From Bradyrhizobium sp. ISRA430 (GTDB taxonomy: Bacteria; Pseudomonadota; Alphaproteobacteria; Rhizobiales; Xanthobacteraceae), in contig NZ_CP094516.1 in NCBI RefSeq assembly GCF_029909975.1, positions 4,092,001-4,156,000 on the forward strand: a stretch of 64,000 nucleotides of DNA, in the 5' to 3' direction. Position 1 is the stretch's first letter. Every line of letters starts with the position of its first letter. Positions 20,121 through 32,209 of this stretch are shown here, piece after piece. The notes under the pieces were generated by a model, which worked only from the letters and a program-made list of their open reading frames with translations, made no database searches and was not told the origin of the DNA. The translations under genes and the position numbers were made by a program.

Positions 20121-21035
20121 CTACTTCGTCCAGATCGCGGAGGCCGCCATCGACAGGCCGCGACGGACAGCCTCATCCGCATCGATCGGCACCACGTTCA
20201 CCGACAGCGCATCGAAGGCGAGCCGATACAGCATCGCGAGCCGCCCCGACGCAACCAACATGATGCCACTTTTCGGCACGGCGCCGGAGAGCCCCGCTGC
20301 CAACTCGATTCCAATCAAAGTGCCCGACAAGGTCTCGCGCGCCGCCGCCGGCGTGCCCCCGAACAGGAGTTGTCGTGACCGCGCGCCGAATAGCAGGTTG
20401 GCGGCGAAGGCCGGCGCCTCGAACGCGGCCGTCACTGCCGACTTGAAGCTCGCGACGTCATCGGCGTCATCGGCGCCGGCGACCGCGAGCGACAGGATCG
20501 TCTCGCGCGAGACCGCGCTGAAGAGCTCGCCGGTCATGAAGGTGGAAAAGTGCTCGACCGTGCCGTCCTTCACCCGCACCCATTTCGAATGCGTGCCAGG
20601 CATGCAGACCGCCGCCTCACCTGCGGCATCGAAGCCGAGCGCGCCGAGCAATTGGGTCTCCTCGCCGCGCATCACGTCCGGCGCGCCAGCGTCGCGCTGC
20701 GCGATGCCCGGCAGGATGCGGATGTCGCGCGCTTCGCCGGGCACCCGCGCGGCCTGCTTCAAGATTGCTGCGAGCGGCGCCGGCGTGTCGACATAGCCGG
20801 CTTCGACCCAGCCTTGCCGCGCGCCTGCCATGCCGCAGACCAGAACCGGGAGATGATCGGGCGCCTCGACCGCGGCGAGATGCGATTGCAGCACGGCGGC
20901 AAACCCGGCCTTGGCCGCCGCCAGCATGCCCTCGCCACTGCGGCGTTCGGCCAGGACCTGCCCGGCCTGGTTGACCAGCCAAAGCCGGAAGCTGCTGGTG
21001 CCCCAATCCACCGCGACATAGGCGGGTTCGTTCAT
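20121..21035 (-). CDS. dgoK: 2-dehydro-3-deoxygalactonokinase
   Basis: 304 residues with the N-terminal sugar-kinase phosphate loop VAVDWGTSSFRLWLV at 8-22 and the family motif VCMPGTHSKWV near 165. It phosphorylates 2-dehydro-3-deoxygalactonate at C6 for the aldolase encoded downstream. The pair probably serves galactonate or galactose use. No permease, dehydratase or regulator of the pathway is present in the window, so the rest is elsewhere. Confidence 0.9.
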   Translation of the reverse strand: MNEPAYVAVDWGTSSFRLWLVNQAGQVLAERRSGEGMLAAAKAGFAAVLQSHLAAVEAPDHLPVLVCGMAGARQGWVEAGYVDTPAPLAAILKQAARVPGEARDIRILPGIAQRDAGAPDVMRGEETQLLGALGFDAAGEAAVCMPGTHSKWVRVKDGTVEHFSTFMTGELFSAVSRETILSLAVAGADDADDVASFKSAVTAAFEAPAFAANLLFGARSRQLLFGGTPAAARETLSGTLIGIELAAGLSGAVPKSGIMLVASGRLAMLYRLAFDALSVNVVPIDADEAVRRGLSMAASAIWTK

Positions 21036-21251
21036 ATCGAATCTGTCCTCGTCTCACCGGCAAGACGCCGTCTCGCGACAATGAGACGATCGCTTTGCGT
21101 GTTTGCGTCGAGATACCGGCTATTGCGCGGGCAAACCAGTCCTTTCTCGCCGATTTGAACCACTGCCGTGCTGGCACACGGCTTGCTCAAGCTCTGCTAC
21201 TCGAGTCCATCAACGCGCGCCAAGACGCGTCAACATCAGATGAGGAAACAC

Positions 21252-22349
21252 ATGGAGATCGGCTATTTCACGATGCCCTCGCATCCGCCGGAGTGCGGCC
21301 TGAAGGAGGGGAACGACTGGGACCTCCAGGTCATGCGCTGGCTCGACGAGCTTGGCTACCAGGAAGCCTGGGTCGGCGAGCACCACACCGCCCCCTGGGA
21401 ACCCAATCCCACGCCGGACCTCTTGATCGCGCAGGCGCTGATGCAGACCAAGAAGCTGCGCATCGGCCCGGGCGGCTTTCTCCTGCCCTATCACCACCCG
21501 GCCGAGCTCGCCAACCGCGTCGCGATGCTCGATCATATGTCCGAGGGCCGGCTCAATTTCGGCGTTGCGGCTTCGGGCCTGCCGAGTGACTGGGCGATGT
21601 TCAACGTCGACGGCATGAGCGGACAGAACCGCGACATGACCCGCGAGGCGCTGGAGATCATCTTGAAGCTTTGGACCGAGCCTGCGCCGTTCACCCACAA
21701 GGGCAAGTACTGGACGGTGACCAAGCCGGACACGATGTTCGACTTCCTCAAACCCCACATCAAGCCGTTGCAGGCGCCGCATCCGCCGATCGGCGTCGCG
21801 GGCCTGTCGAAGAACTCGGACACGCTGAAGCTCGCCGGCGAACGCGGCTTCATCCCGATGAGCCTCAACCTCAACCCGGCCTATGTCGGCAGCCATTGGG
21901 ATTCGGTCGAGATCGGCGCGGCGAAGACCGGACGCAAGCCGAACCGGCAGGACTGGCGGCTGGTGCGCGAGGTATTCGTCGCCGACACCGACGAGGAGGC
22001 CTGGAAGCTCTCGACCGGCGACATGATGGGCCGGATGATGCACGAGTACTTCCTGCCGCTGCTCGGCCATTTCGGCTTCAAGGACTATCTGAAGCACGCA
22101 CCCGACGTGCCCGACAGCGACGTCACCGTCGAATATTGCGCCAAGCGGAACTGGATCGTCGGCTCGCCCGCGACCGTGGCCGAGAAGATCGAGAAGATCT
22201 ACGACGAGGTCGGCGGCTTCGGCGTGCTCCTGGTGTTCGGCTTCGACTACAAGCACAAGGCGGAAGCCTGGCACCACTCGCTCTCGCTGCTCAAGAACGA
22301 AGTGATGCCGCGCCTGAAGCATCTCGGCTCCGCAAAGAAGGCGGCTTGA
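21252..22349 (+). CDS. LLM-class flavin-dependent monooxygenase (bacterial luciferase-like)
   Basis: ATG 21252 with GAGG 6 nt upstream; an ATG 12 nt earlier overlaps the ribosome site. It has 365 residues. The luciferase-like TIM barrel shows MEIGYFTMPSHPP at the start, WVGEHHTAPWEP (about 40-51), LPYHHPAELANRVAMLDHMS and SEGRLNFGVAASGLPSDW. The closest described type is limonene 1,2-monooxygenase-like. It needs reduced flavin, which the flavin reductase encoded 57 nt downstream can supply. The natural substrate is unknown. Confidence 0.88.
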   Translation: MEIGYFTMPSHPPECGLKEGNDWDLQVMRWLDELGYQEAWVGEHHTAPWEPNPTPDLLIAQALMQTKKLRIGPGGFLLPYHHPAELANRVAMLDHMSEGRLNFGVAASGLPSDWAMFNVDGMSGQNRDMTREALEIILKLWTEPAPFTHKGKYWTVTKPDTMFDFLKPHIKPLQAPHPPIGVAGLSKNSDTLKLAGERGFIPMSLNLNPAYVGSHWDSVEIGAAKTGRKPNRQDWRLVREVFVADTDEEAWKLSTGDMMGRMMHEYFLPLLGHFGFKDYLKHAPDVPDSDVTVEYCAKRNWIVGSPATVAEKIEKIYDEVGGFGVLLVFGFDYKHKAEAWHHSLSLLKNEVMPRLKHLGSAKKAA

Positions 22350-22406
22350 CCCGCAGCGGGTGCGGCGCGATCGTGCCGCACCCGCCTCAATTTCGGAGAT
22401 TTCCGC

Positions 22407-22961
22407 GTGACGGTCGACGCAAAGGATTTCAAGCAGGCGATGCGCCAATGCGCCGGTGCCGTTGCGCTGGTCACAGTGGGGGCCGAGCACGGCAAGCGTA
22501 CGGGGCTGACGGTGACCTCGGCCTGCTCGCTGTCGGACAATCCGCCCTCGCTGGTCGTCTGCGTCAACCGCAATGCCAGCGCTCATGCGCGGATCCGCGA
22601 GGAAGGCGCGTTTGCGATCAACTTCCTGCACGAGGATCACGCGCTGCTGGCGCTGACCTTCAGCGGCCAGAGGGGCGTCAACGGTGACGATCGCTTTGCT
22701 TTCGGCGAATGGACGCGCGGCGTGACCGGCGCACCGGTGCTGACGGATGCTGTCGCCGCGTTCGATTGCATGCTGGCGCAGGAATTTGAGACCAGGACGC
22801 ATTCGATCTTCGTCGGCGAGGTGCGCGGCGTCTCGCATGCGGCGACGGCCACGCCGCTGGTCTATCTGCGCAGCAACTTCCACACGCCGCAGGAAATTCG
22901 CGACACGGTCTCGCTCGGCGACCTCGACGCGCGGCATCTGAGCTGGACGGATTTTTCGTAA
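22407..22961 (+). CDS. Flavin reductase family protein (FMN-binding split barrel)
   Basis: GTG 22407 with GGAG 8 nt upstream; 184 residues. Typical features are MRQCAGAVALVTVG near 12-25, GLTVTSACSLSDNPPSLVVC near 33-52 and FAINFLHEDH near 73-82. It makes FMNH2 or FADH2 from NAD(P)H for the monooxygenase upstream, forming a two-component system. The region just downstream is a long inverted repeat between convergent genes. Confidence 0.9.
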   Translation: MTVDAKDFKQAMRQCAGAVALVTVGAEHGKRTGLTVTSACSLSDNPPSLVVCVNRNASAHARIREEGAFAINFLHEDHALLALTFSGQRGVNGDDRFAFGEWTRGVTGAPVLTDAVAAFDCMLAQEFETRTHSIFVGEVRGVSHAATATPLVYLRSNFHTPQEIRDTVSLGDLDARHLSWTDFS

Positions 22962-22978
22962 GGGCCCCACTCTCGCTG

Positions 22979-23140
22979 CCTTCCCTTCTCCCCTTGTTGT
23001 AGGAGAAGGTGGCGCGAAGCGCCGGATGAGGGGTTTCTTTCAGCGTGCGCAGATGGCGAGGTGAATGCGGAAGCAGACCCCTCACATGTCTCGCCGCTAT
23101 CGCGGCGAGCCACCCTCTCCCACAAGGGGAGAGGGAAGGA
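22979..23140. repeat. Long imperfect inverted repeat between convergent genes
   Basis: The left arm has CCTTCCCTTCTCCCCTTG, AGGAGAAGGTGGC and ATGAGGGGT. The right arm carries the inverted versions CCACCCTCTCCC, ACAAGGGGAGAGGG and ACCCCTCA, with a small inner hairpin GTCTCGCCGCTATCGCGGCGA. This family of pyrimidine-rich palindromes is frequent in Bradyrhizobium intergenic DNA. Here it separates the flavin reductase gene from the AcoR-like gene and could terminate both. Confidence 0.65.
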
Positions 23141-23145
23141 AAGCC

Positions 23146-25014
<1,869 letters not shown>

Positions 25015-25161
25015 CGCGGACGTCTCCACCCTGTATTATTGTGCAAAGTCTGGCACCGCGGGCGGGGATGTCAATCGGGAACCGGGAACACGCCCTCGGC
25101 GCCGTCATTCCGGGGGGCAGCTCGAAGTGACGACGGCGCGATCAAAATTGCTGCGCTGCCC

Positions 25162-28100
25162 TCACCACGTATCGATGCAGGGCCGCTTCTTCTCCGTCCG
25201 CGGCGGCGGCTTCGGCACGGAGCGCAGGCCCGCCATGATCCAGCGGCGCGTCTCGGCGGGGTCGATGACGTTGTCGATCTCGAACACGGAGGCGATCGAG
25301 ACCGCCTTGCCGTTGGCGTAGAGCTCGGCGACCTTGTTGCGATAGTAGGTCTCGCGCTCGCTGGCGTCGGCGATCGCCTCCATCTCCTTGCGGAAGCCAA
25401 GGCGGACATAGCCCTCTAAGCCCATGCCGCCGAACTCCCCGGTCGGCCAAGCCGCGGTGAAGAAGGAGGCGTGGAAGCCGCCGCCGATCATCGACTGCGC
25501 GCCCAGCCCATAGCCCTTGCGCAGCACGATGGCGAACAGCGGCACGGTGAGGCTCGCGCCGGTGACGAACATGCGCGAGACATGGCGCACGATCGCGGTC
25601 TTCTCCGCTTCGGGCCCGACCATGAAGCCGGGCGTATCGCAGAGCGAGACGATCGGCAGATCGAAGGCGTCGCAGAGCTGGAGGAAGCGCGCGGCCTTGT
25701 CGCCGGCATCGGCATCGATCGCGCCGCCGAGGTGGCGCGGATTGTTGGCAATCATGCCGAACGGCTTGCCCTCGATGCGGATCAGCGCGGTGATCATGCC
25801 GACGCCGTAGTCACGGCGCAGTTCCAGCACGGAGTCCGTGTCCGCGATGAGGTCGATCACGCTGCGAATGTCGTAGACGCGCAGGCGGTTCTCCGGGATC
25901 GCGCGGCGCAGCAGCCGCTGGTCGGCGGCCTGCCACTCCGTGACTGCGCCCTGGAAGTAGGACAGGTATTTCTGCGCGACCCGCGTCGCCTCCTCTTCGT
26001 CCTCGACGAGAATGTCGATGACACCGTTCGGCGCCTGGAATGACACAGGACCGACTTCGGCCGGATGATAGACGCCGAGGCCGCCACCCTCGATCATGGC
26101 GGGGCCGCCCATGCCGATCGAGGCGTTCTTCGTCGCGATGATAACGTCGCAGCAGCCAAGCATGGCGGCATTGCCGGCGAAGCAATAGCCGGAGACGATT
26201 CCGATCACCGGCACGAGACCGGAGAGCCTTGCGAACTGCACGAAGGACGGGCCGTCGAGGCCGGTCATGCCGAGCCGGTCGGTGTCGCCGGGCCGGCCGC
26301 CGCCACCTTCGGCGTAGAACACCAGCGGGACGCGCCAGTCTTCCGCCAGCGTCAGCATGCGGTCGATCTTCTTGTGGTTCATATGGCCCTGCGTGCCCGC
26401 GAGCACGGTGTAGTCATAGGCCACGACGATGCAACGCCCGCCCTCGGCGCCGAACTTGTCGGCGTTGACGGTGGCGACGCCCATGATGAGGCCGTCGGCC
26501 GGCGTGTTCTTGATGAGATCGTCGAGCTTGCGGCGACGGCGCTGGGCTGCGATGGCGAGGCTGCCATATTCCATGAAGGAGCCGTCATCGACGAGCTGGG
26601 CAACGTTCTCGCGCGCGGTACGCTGGTTGGTGTTGCGGCGGCGCTCGACCGAGGCCGGGCGGTTCTCGTCGCGTGTGTTGGCCTGGCGCTCGAGCAGCTC
26701 GGCGAGATCGGAGCGGATGTGGTCGAGATCGACATCCGCTTCCGCCGCCGACATATCGGCCGCGACGTCGAGCGGCTCGAGATACATGATCGGCTCGCCG
26801 TGCATCAGCGTGACGCCGTCGCCGGCAACGAGCTTCGTGACCCGTCCGCCTTGCTCGGCCATGACCAGATGCTCCATCTTCATGGACTCGATCACGGCGA
26901 GCTGTTGGCCCGGGCGGACGATCTCGCCCTCCTTCACCTGGATGGTGACGACCGTGCCCTGCAAGGGCGCCGCGACCATCACGGTGCCTTCGGGCACCTC
27001 CTGCGCGATGTGCGCCTCAGTGCCAGGGCCGCCAGCTCGTTCAGTTGCGGCGAAGTAGAGCGGCCTTGCCGCGCCATCGGCCGCTTCCACCAGCTTGCCG
27101 ATGTTGCGATCGATGAAATCGGTCGCGATGCGGTTGGTCCTGAAATCGGGATGCGCGAGAACCGCCTGGAGGAAAGCGATGTTGGTGATGACGCCGTCGA
27201 TCCGGAACTCGCGCAGAGCGCGCGTGGCCTTGGCAACAACGTCGTGCCAGGCTTCACCTGACGTATGCACGATGACCTTTGCGAGCAGCGAGTCGAAAGC
27301 CGCGCTGGTCTTATACCCGGCATAGCCAAAGCTATCGACACGCACGCCCGGCCCCGACGGCGGCTCGAACACGGCGAGCACGCCGCCGGTCGGATGCGTC
27401 GCGCCAGTCTCGTCCAGCGTCTCCATGTTGACGCGAAGCTGCATGGCATGGCCGCGCGGCTTCGGAATCGCTTCTTGCGACAGCCCGAGCGAGGCCAGCG
27501 AGGCGCCCGCGGCCGCCGCGAGCTGGGCACGGACGAGGTCGACACCGAGCACTTCCTCGGTGACGGTGTGCTCGACCTGGAGCCGCGGATTGGCCTCGAT
27601 GAACGCGAAGCTGTCGTCAGCGTTGCCGTCGACCAGGAACTCGAACGTGCCGAGATTGTCGTAAGCGGCAGCGCTCGCGAGCTGCTTCGCCGCCTCGATG
27701 ATGCGGCCGCGCAGGGGCTCGCTCAGCGAGGGGCTCGGCGCCACCTCGATCAGCTTCTGGTGCCGGCGCTGGACGGTGCATTCGCGCTCCCAGAGATGCG
27801 AGATGGCGCCATGGTGGTCGCCGATGATCTGCACCTCGATGTGGCGGGCCTGCCGGATCAGCCGCTCGGCATAGACACCGTCGAAACCGAACGCCGCCTT
27901 GGCCTCGGACTGGCAGCGCGCATAGGCCTCCGCGAGATCGGCGGCATTCTCGACGACGCGCATGCCGCGGCCGCCGCCGCCGGCCATGGCCTTGATCACG
28001 ATCGCCGCATTGCTGCCGAGCGAGGCAAAGAACGCCGAAATCTCCCCCAGCGAGGACGGCCCGCTGGTGCCGGCAATGATCGGCACGCCGCAGCGCTTGG

Positions 28101-28467
28101 CGAGCTGGCGCGCCGCAACCTTGTCGCCGAACAGCTCGAGCGCCGCGACCTTCGGACCGACAAAGACAACGCCCGCGTCGGCGCACGCCTTGGCGAACGC
28201 CGCGTTCTCGCTGAGGAAGCCGTAGCCGGGATGCACGGCGTCGCAGCCGGCCGCTTTGGCCGCATTCACCACGGCTTCGATATCGAGATAGGCCCGCGCG
28301 CCGCGACCCGGAATTTCAATCGCCTCGTCCGCGACGCGAACATGCAGCGACAGCGCATCGTCGGCGGGATGGATCGCGACCGTCGCGATACCGGCGTCGG
28401 CCGCCGCGCGCGCGATACGGATAGCGATCTCACCGCGATTGGCGATCAGGAGTTTTTTGAACGACAT
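25162..28467 (-). CDS. Fused acyl-CoA carboxylase: biotin carboxylase, BCCP and carboxyltransferase in one chain
   Basis: The second ATG (28467) with GAGAGA upstream gives 1,101 residues. Biotin carboxylase spans about 1-445 (LLIANRGEIAIRIARAA, ATP loop MAGGGGRGM, ECTVQRRHQKLIE). The biotin carrier domain at about 485-565 has the biotinyl Lys530 in ESMKMEH. The carboxyltransferase spans about 600-1,095 (GYCFAGNAAMLGCCD, FMVGPEAEKTAIVRHVSRMF). Most bacteria split these functions over two or more chains, so the single chain is notable. The acyl-CoA substrate is not evident. An acyl-CoA synthetase gene ends 12 nt upstream, so the pair probably activates and then carboxylates one acid. Confidence 0.92.
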   Translation of the reverse strand: MSFKKLLIANRGEIAIRIARAAADAGIATVAIHPADDALSLHVRVADEAIEIPGRGARAYLDIEAVVNAAKAAGCDAVHPGYGFLSENAAFAKACADAGVVFVGPKVAALELFGDKVAARQLAKRCGVPIIAGTSGPSSLGEISAFFASLGSNAAIVIKAMAGGGGRGMRVVENAADLAEAYARCQSEAKAAFGFDGVYAERLIRQARHIEVQIIGDHHGAISHLWERECTVQRRHQKLIEVAPSPSLSEPLRGRIIEAAKQLASAAAYDNLGTFEFLVDGNADDSFAFIEANPRLQVEHTVTEEVLGVDLVRAQLAAAAGASLASLGLSQEAIPKPRGHAMQLRVNMETLDETGATHPTGGVLAVFEPPSGPGVRVDSFGYAGYKTSAAFDSLLAKVIVHTSGEAWHDVVAKATRALREFRIDGVITNIAFLQAVLAHPDFRTNRIATDFIDRNIGKLVEAADGAARPLYFAATERAGGPGTEAHIAQEVPEGTVMVAAPLQGTVVTIQVKEGEIVRPGQQLAVIESMKMEHLVMAEQGGRVTKLVAGDGVTLMHGEPIMYLEPLDVAADMSAAEADVDLDHIRSDLAELLERQANTRDENRPASVERRRNTNQRTARENVAQLVDDGSFMEYGSLAIAAQRRRRKLDDLIKNTPADGLIMGVATVNADKFGAEGGRCIVVAYDYTVLAGTQGHMNHKKIDRMLTLAEDWRVPLVFYAEGGGGRPGDTDRLGMTGLDGPSFVQFARLSGLVPVIGIVSGYCFAGNAAMLGCCDVIIATKNASIGMGGPAMIEGGGLGVYHPAEVGPVSFQAPNGVIDILVEDEEEATRVAQKYLSYFQGAVTEWQAADQRLLRRAIPENRLRVYDIRSVIDLIADTDSVLELRRDYGVGMITALIRIEGKPFGMIANNPRHLGGAIDADAGDKAARFLQLCDAFDLPIVSLCDTPGFMVGPEAEKTAIVRHVSRMFVTGASLTVPLFAIVLRKGYGLGAQSMIGGGFHASFFTAAWPTGEFGGMGLEGYVRLGFRKEMEAIADASERETYYRNKVAELYANGKAVSIASVFEIDNVIDPAETRRWIMAGLRSVPKPPPRTEKKRPCIDTW

Positions 28468-28479
28468 GAGGTCTCTCAT

Positions 28480-30201
28480 TCAGACTGCAGCAGGCAGGTT
28501 CGGACTGAGGTCCTGCTTCTTCACCTTGCCCGTCGCGGTCAGGGGCAAGGCTTCGATAATGCGCACCTCCGGAATCTTGTAGACGGCCATCCGCTCGGCG
28601 CACCAGGCGCGCAAGTCCTCCGCGGAGATGGTACCGACCGCCTCCGGCTTGAGCTGGATATAGGCCACCGGCACCTGCCCCTTGTCGGGATCATCGCGCC
28701 CGACCACACCCGAGCCCAGCACCTTCGGGTGCTGCCCGAGCAGCGCTTCGATCTCCGGCGGGAAGACGCTCATGCCCTTGACCTTCAGCATCTCCTTGCG
28801 GCGGCCGAGGAAGTGCAGGAAGCCGTCCTTGTCGATGGTACCGATGTCGCCGGTGCGCAGCCAGCCATCGACCAGCGACTCCGCGGTCGCTTCCGGCTTG
28901 TTCCAGTAGCTCTTGAGCAGCGACGGTGTACGCACGCGGATCTCGCCCTCCGCGCCGAGCGGCAGTAGCGCGCTGGTCTCGAAATCGGTGATCTTGAACT
29001 CGGCGCCGGGGACCGGCAGCCCGACGAAGATCGGCTGGTTGTTGAGATCGAAATCGTCGTCCTGGAAGCCGGCCGTGAAGGTGTTGGAGGTGTGGGTCTC
29101 CGTCATGCCCCAGGCCGCCTCCATCAGGATGGTGCCGGTGAGATCCTTCCAGCGCTTGCGATAGTCGGCGTTGAGCTTCTTGACGAAGGAGACGACGCGC
29201 ACCTGTCTCAAGGACGACAGGTCGAACTCGCTCCACCGCGGATGGTCCATCAGCTCGACCGCGCCGTCGACCGGCATCGCCGTGATCGTGACCTTGTACT
29301 TGTCGATCGCGGCCATGGCGCCGACCGCGTCCCAGCGCGCCAGCAGCACCAGCGTCCCGCCGGAGAACAGTGGGAAAATCAGGCCGAAATTTTCGCCCGC
29401 GATCCAGAACTCCGGGAAGAACGACAGGAACACGCTGCTCTCGTCCGACTGGACAGAGATGCCGTAATTAGCGGCGGCCGTGTAGACCATGTCGCGATGG
29501 GTATGAACGCACCCCTTCGGCATGCCCGTCGTGCCGCCGGTGTAGTTGAGCGCGGCGACATCATCGAGGCCCGGCGACGGCAGCGGCGTAGGTGCAGACA
29601 TTGCAGCAAGCGCAGGCAACAGGTCGGTGGCGCCGGGCACCGCCACGCGCGGCGTGCGGATCGAGTCCGGCACAGGGAATGCCGGCGCCGCCGGAACGAC
29701 ATCGGCAAAGCTCGTCACGATGATCTCGCGCAAACGGACTTCGCCCTTCACCTGCTCGACGACGGGCACGAGCTGGTCCAGCGCCACGATCACCTCGGCC
29801 TGAGTGTCATTCAACTCGTAGGACAGCTCGAAGGCACGGGACAGCGGACTCACCGGCACGTGGATCGCACCGAGCTTCAGGATGCCGAAGAACACGATGT
29901 GGAATTGCGGACAGTTCGGCAGGAACACCGCGACGCGATCGCCCTTGCGCACGCCCTTGGCCTGCAACAGCGCGGCAAAGCGGTCGCTCTGCCGGTCGAG
30001 CTCCGCGTAGGTCGTGACGTGACCGTAGAAGATCACCGCGGGCCGCTCCGGGCTGCGCTTCGCCCAGGCGCGCAGATATTCCGTCAGCGGAACTTCGCCG
30101 TGCAGATAGTTCGGCGAGCGCGGCATGCCCTTCGGCCAGGCCTTGTCCCACAGGCCGCGCAAGGTGGCGAGGTAGTCGTTCTCGTTGAGGCCTGCGCTCA
30201 T
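28480..30201 (-). CDS. AMP-forming acyl-CoA synthetase
   Basis: GGAAGGA precedes ATG 30201; 573 residues. ANL-superfamily motifs: P loop NYTGGTTGMPKG near 185-196, MEAAWGMTETH near 337-347, GWLRTGDIG near 430 and the catalytic Lys in TATGKVKKQ near the C terminus. It adenylates a carboxylic acid and transfers it to CoA. It is the first gene of an operon with the fused carboxylase. Which acid cannot be read; short or branched chains fit the context. Confidence 0.9.
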   Translation of the reverse strand: MSAGLNENDYLATLRGLWDKAWPKGMPRSPNYLHGEVPLTEYLRAWAKRSPERPAVIFYGHVTTYAELDRQSDRFAALLQAKGVRKGDRVAVFLPNCPQFHIVFFGILKLGAIHVPVSPLSRAFELSYELNDTQAEVIVALDQLVPVVEQVKGEVRLREIIVTSFADVVPAAPAFPVPDSIRTPRVAVPGATDLLPALAAMSAPTPLPSPGLDDVAALNYTGGTTGMPKGCVHTHRDMVYTAAANYGISVQSDESSVFLSFFPEFWIAGENFGLIFPLFSGGTLVLLARWDAVGAMAAIDKYKVTITAMPVDGAVELMDHPRWSEFDLSSLRQVRVVSFVKKLNADYRKRWKDLTGTILMEAAWGMTETHTSNTFTAGFQDDDFDLNNQPIFVGLPVPGAEFKITDFETSALLPLGAEGEIRVRTPSLLKSYWNKPEATAESLVDGWLRTGDIGTIDKDGFLHFLGRRKEMLKVKGMSVFPPEIEALLGQHPKVLGSGVVGRDDPDKGQVPVAYIQLKPEAVGTISAEDLRAWCAERMAVYKIPEVRIIEALPLTATGKVKKQDLSPNLPAAV

Positions 30202-30369
30202 GACGTCCTTCCCGTGTTGCTTTTCTTTTCGCGAGGGCACGCGCGATGCCGTCGATCGACATCGTTACAGGTCGAGCACGGCAGACTTCATGTCAAGGAA
30301 AACAGCGTTTCCGCATCACGGCCGATGCCGTGACGCGGAAAAAGCAACAGGGCGCGCCGAGAGCTTCGG

Positions 30370-32052
30370 TTATGCCGCGCGCACGCCGGCGACGAAGGCG
30401 CTGACCTCGTCCTGGAGCGACTGCAGCTTGTGCGTCAGCCGACCGCTCGATTGCAGCACGAGGCCGGCGGCATGGCCGGTCTCCGACGTCGCGTTGGTCA
30501 CGCCGGAGATGTTCTGCGAGACCTGGTTGGTGCCGGACGCGGCCTCCTGCACGCTGTGTGCGATCGCCTGCGTGGCAGCACCCTGTTCCTCGACCGCGGC
30601 CGCGATCGACGAGGAGATCTCGTTGACCTCCATGATGGTCGCGCGAATGCTCTCGATGTTGCCGACGACCTGATGGGTCTCGGCCTGGATCGCCGAGATC
30701 TGCGCGCCGATCTCGTCGGTCGCCTTCGCGGTCTGGCTCGCCAGCGACTTCACCTCGCTCGCGACGACCGCAAAGCCCTTGCCGGCCTCGCCGGCGCGGG
30801 CCGCCTCGATCGTGGCGTTGAGTGCGAGCAGGTTGGTCTGCGAGGCGATCTGGTTGATGAGGTCGATGACTTCGCCGATCTTGTGCGCGGCGGCGGCAAG
30901 CCCCTGCACGGTGTCGTTGGTGCGCTGGCCGTCGGCGGCCGCCTTGTCGGCGACCTCAGCCGCCTGCGCGACGCGCTGGCTGATCTCGGTGATCGAGGAC
31001 GACAACTCGCCGGCGGCGGAAGCCACCGTCTGTACGTTGCTCGAGGCCTGCTGGCAGGCGCTCGCGACGAAAGAGGCGCGCTCGCTCGCGCGGTTCGCGG
31101 TCTCCGACATGCCCTTGGCGGCCTGCTGCATCTCGCGCGCCTCGTTGAAGACGTCGCGGACGACTGCCTGGACACTCGCCTCGAACCTGCCGGCGAGATC
31201 GGCCATCGCCTTGCGCTTCTCGCCGTCGGCCTTGTGCTTCAGCTCCTCCTGCTCGGCGTGCATCCGGCGCACCGCCGAGGCGTTGTCCTTGAACACGGCG
31301 AGCGCCTTGGCGAGCCCGCCGACCTCGTCGCGGCGATTGGTGTAAGGCACCTCGAACGCGCTGTCGCCGGATGCAAGACGCTCGGTCAGCGCCGTGATCC
31401 CGGCGAGCGGCCGGGTGACGCTGCGGCCGATCACGAAGGACGCGCCGAGCACCAGCACGAGCACCGCAAGGCACACGAGACCGAACGTCATCGCGTTTTG
31501 GCGGAAGGTGACGCCTACGTCGTCGAGATAGATGCCGGTGCCGATGATCCAGCCCCAGGGAGCAAAGCCCTTCACGAAGGAAATCTTCGGCACGGGTTGG
31601 TCAAAGCCGGGCTTCGGCCAGAGATAGCCGTAGAAGCCCGCGCCCTGCTTGGTCACGACATCGACGAAGCCCATGAACAGCGCATTGCCCGCGGGATCCT
31701 TCATCGCGGAGAGGTCCTTGCCGTCGAGCTCGGGCTTGATCGGATGCATGACCATTTTTGGGGTCATGTCGTTGATCCAGAAATACTCGACCTTGTCGTA
31801 GCGCAGGCTCTTGATCTCGGCCTGAGCCGCCGCCTGCGCCTGCTCCCGCGTCAGCTTCCCTTCGCTCTCGAGCTTCTGATAGTGCGCCAGGATGCCGTAG
31901 CCAACGTCGACCATCTGCTGCGTCTGGGCCTGGCGGTCGGCGACCATCTGCGCGCGCAGGGTCGAGAGCGCGATCGGCGCCAGCGCGATCATGCCGAGAA
32001 GACTGATGGCGACGATCAGAACCAGCTTGAAACTGATGCGGGAGAAAATCAT
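30370..32052 (-). CDS. Methyl-accepting chemotaxis protein with single Cache sensor domain
   Basis: 560 residues. Membrane segment 1 at about 9-30, periplasmic sCache domain (about 35-185; [33 protein letters not shown]), membrane segment 2 at about 190-212 ([19 protein letters not shown]), HAMP (about 213-265) and the MCP signalling domain with its hairpin tip ([30 protein letters not shown]). sCache sensors commonly bind small carboxylates in the periplasm. It is monocistronic. Confidence 0.93.
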   Translation of the reverse strand: MIFSRISFKLVLIVAISLLGMIALAPIALSTLRAQMVADRQAQTQQMVDVGYGILAHYQKLESEGKLTREQAQAAAQAEIKSLRYDKVEYFWINDMTPKMVMHPIKPELDGKDLSAMKDPAGNALFMGFVDVVTKQGAGFYGYLWPKPGFDQPVPKISFVKGFAPWGWIIGTGIYLDDVGVTFRQNAMTFGLVCLAVLVLVLGASFVIGRSVTRPLAGITALTERLASGDSAFEVPYTNRRDEVGGLAKALAVFKDNASAVRRMHAEQEELKHKADGEKRKAMADLAGRFEASVQAVVRDVFNEAREMQQAAKGMSETANRASERASFVASACQQASSNVQTVASAAGELSSSITEISQRVAQAAEVADKAAADGQRTNDTVQGLAAAAHKIGEVIDLINQIASQTNLLALNATIEAARAGEAGKGFAVVASEVKSLASQTAKATDEIGAQISAIQAETHQVVGNIESIRATIMEVNEISSSIAAAVEEQGAATQAIAHSVQEAASGTNQVSQNISGVTNATSETGHAAGLVLQSSGRLTHKLQSLQDEVSAFVAGVRAA

Positions 32053-32209
32053 CGGGGCTCGCAGGAATTGGCAATGCAGATATGCCAGTTTATCGCGAAC
32101 GCCTTAGCAAAGAATTAAGCATTCGGATTCGATTGGCGCCCCTAGCGCGCGATGCGAGTCGGCACGGCCCGACATCGCCAGGAGCGGAGATGCGGCATGC
32201 CCGGGGCGC

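Noticed and set aside
21210..22970. 586-codon open frame on the minus strand
   Set aside because: Antisense to the monooxygenase and flavin reductase genes; no motif.
27265..28968. Long plus-strand frame over the carboxylase and ligase genes
   Set aside because: Spans two real genes in antisense, a third-position GC artefact.
30430..32118. 562-codon plus-strand frame
   Set aside because: Antisense to the chemoreceptor gene, Gly/Asp/Arg-rich without fold.
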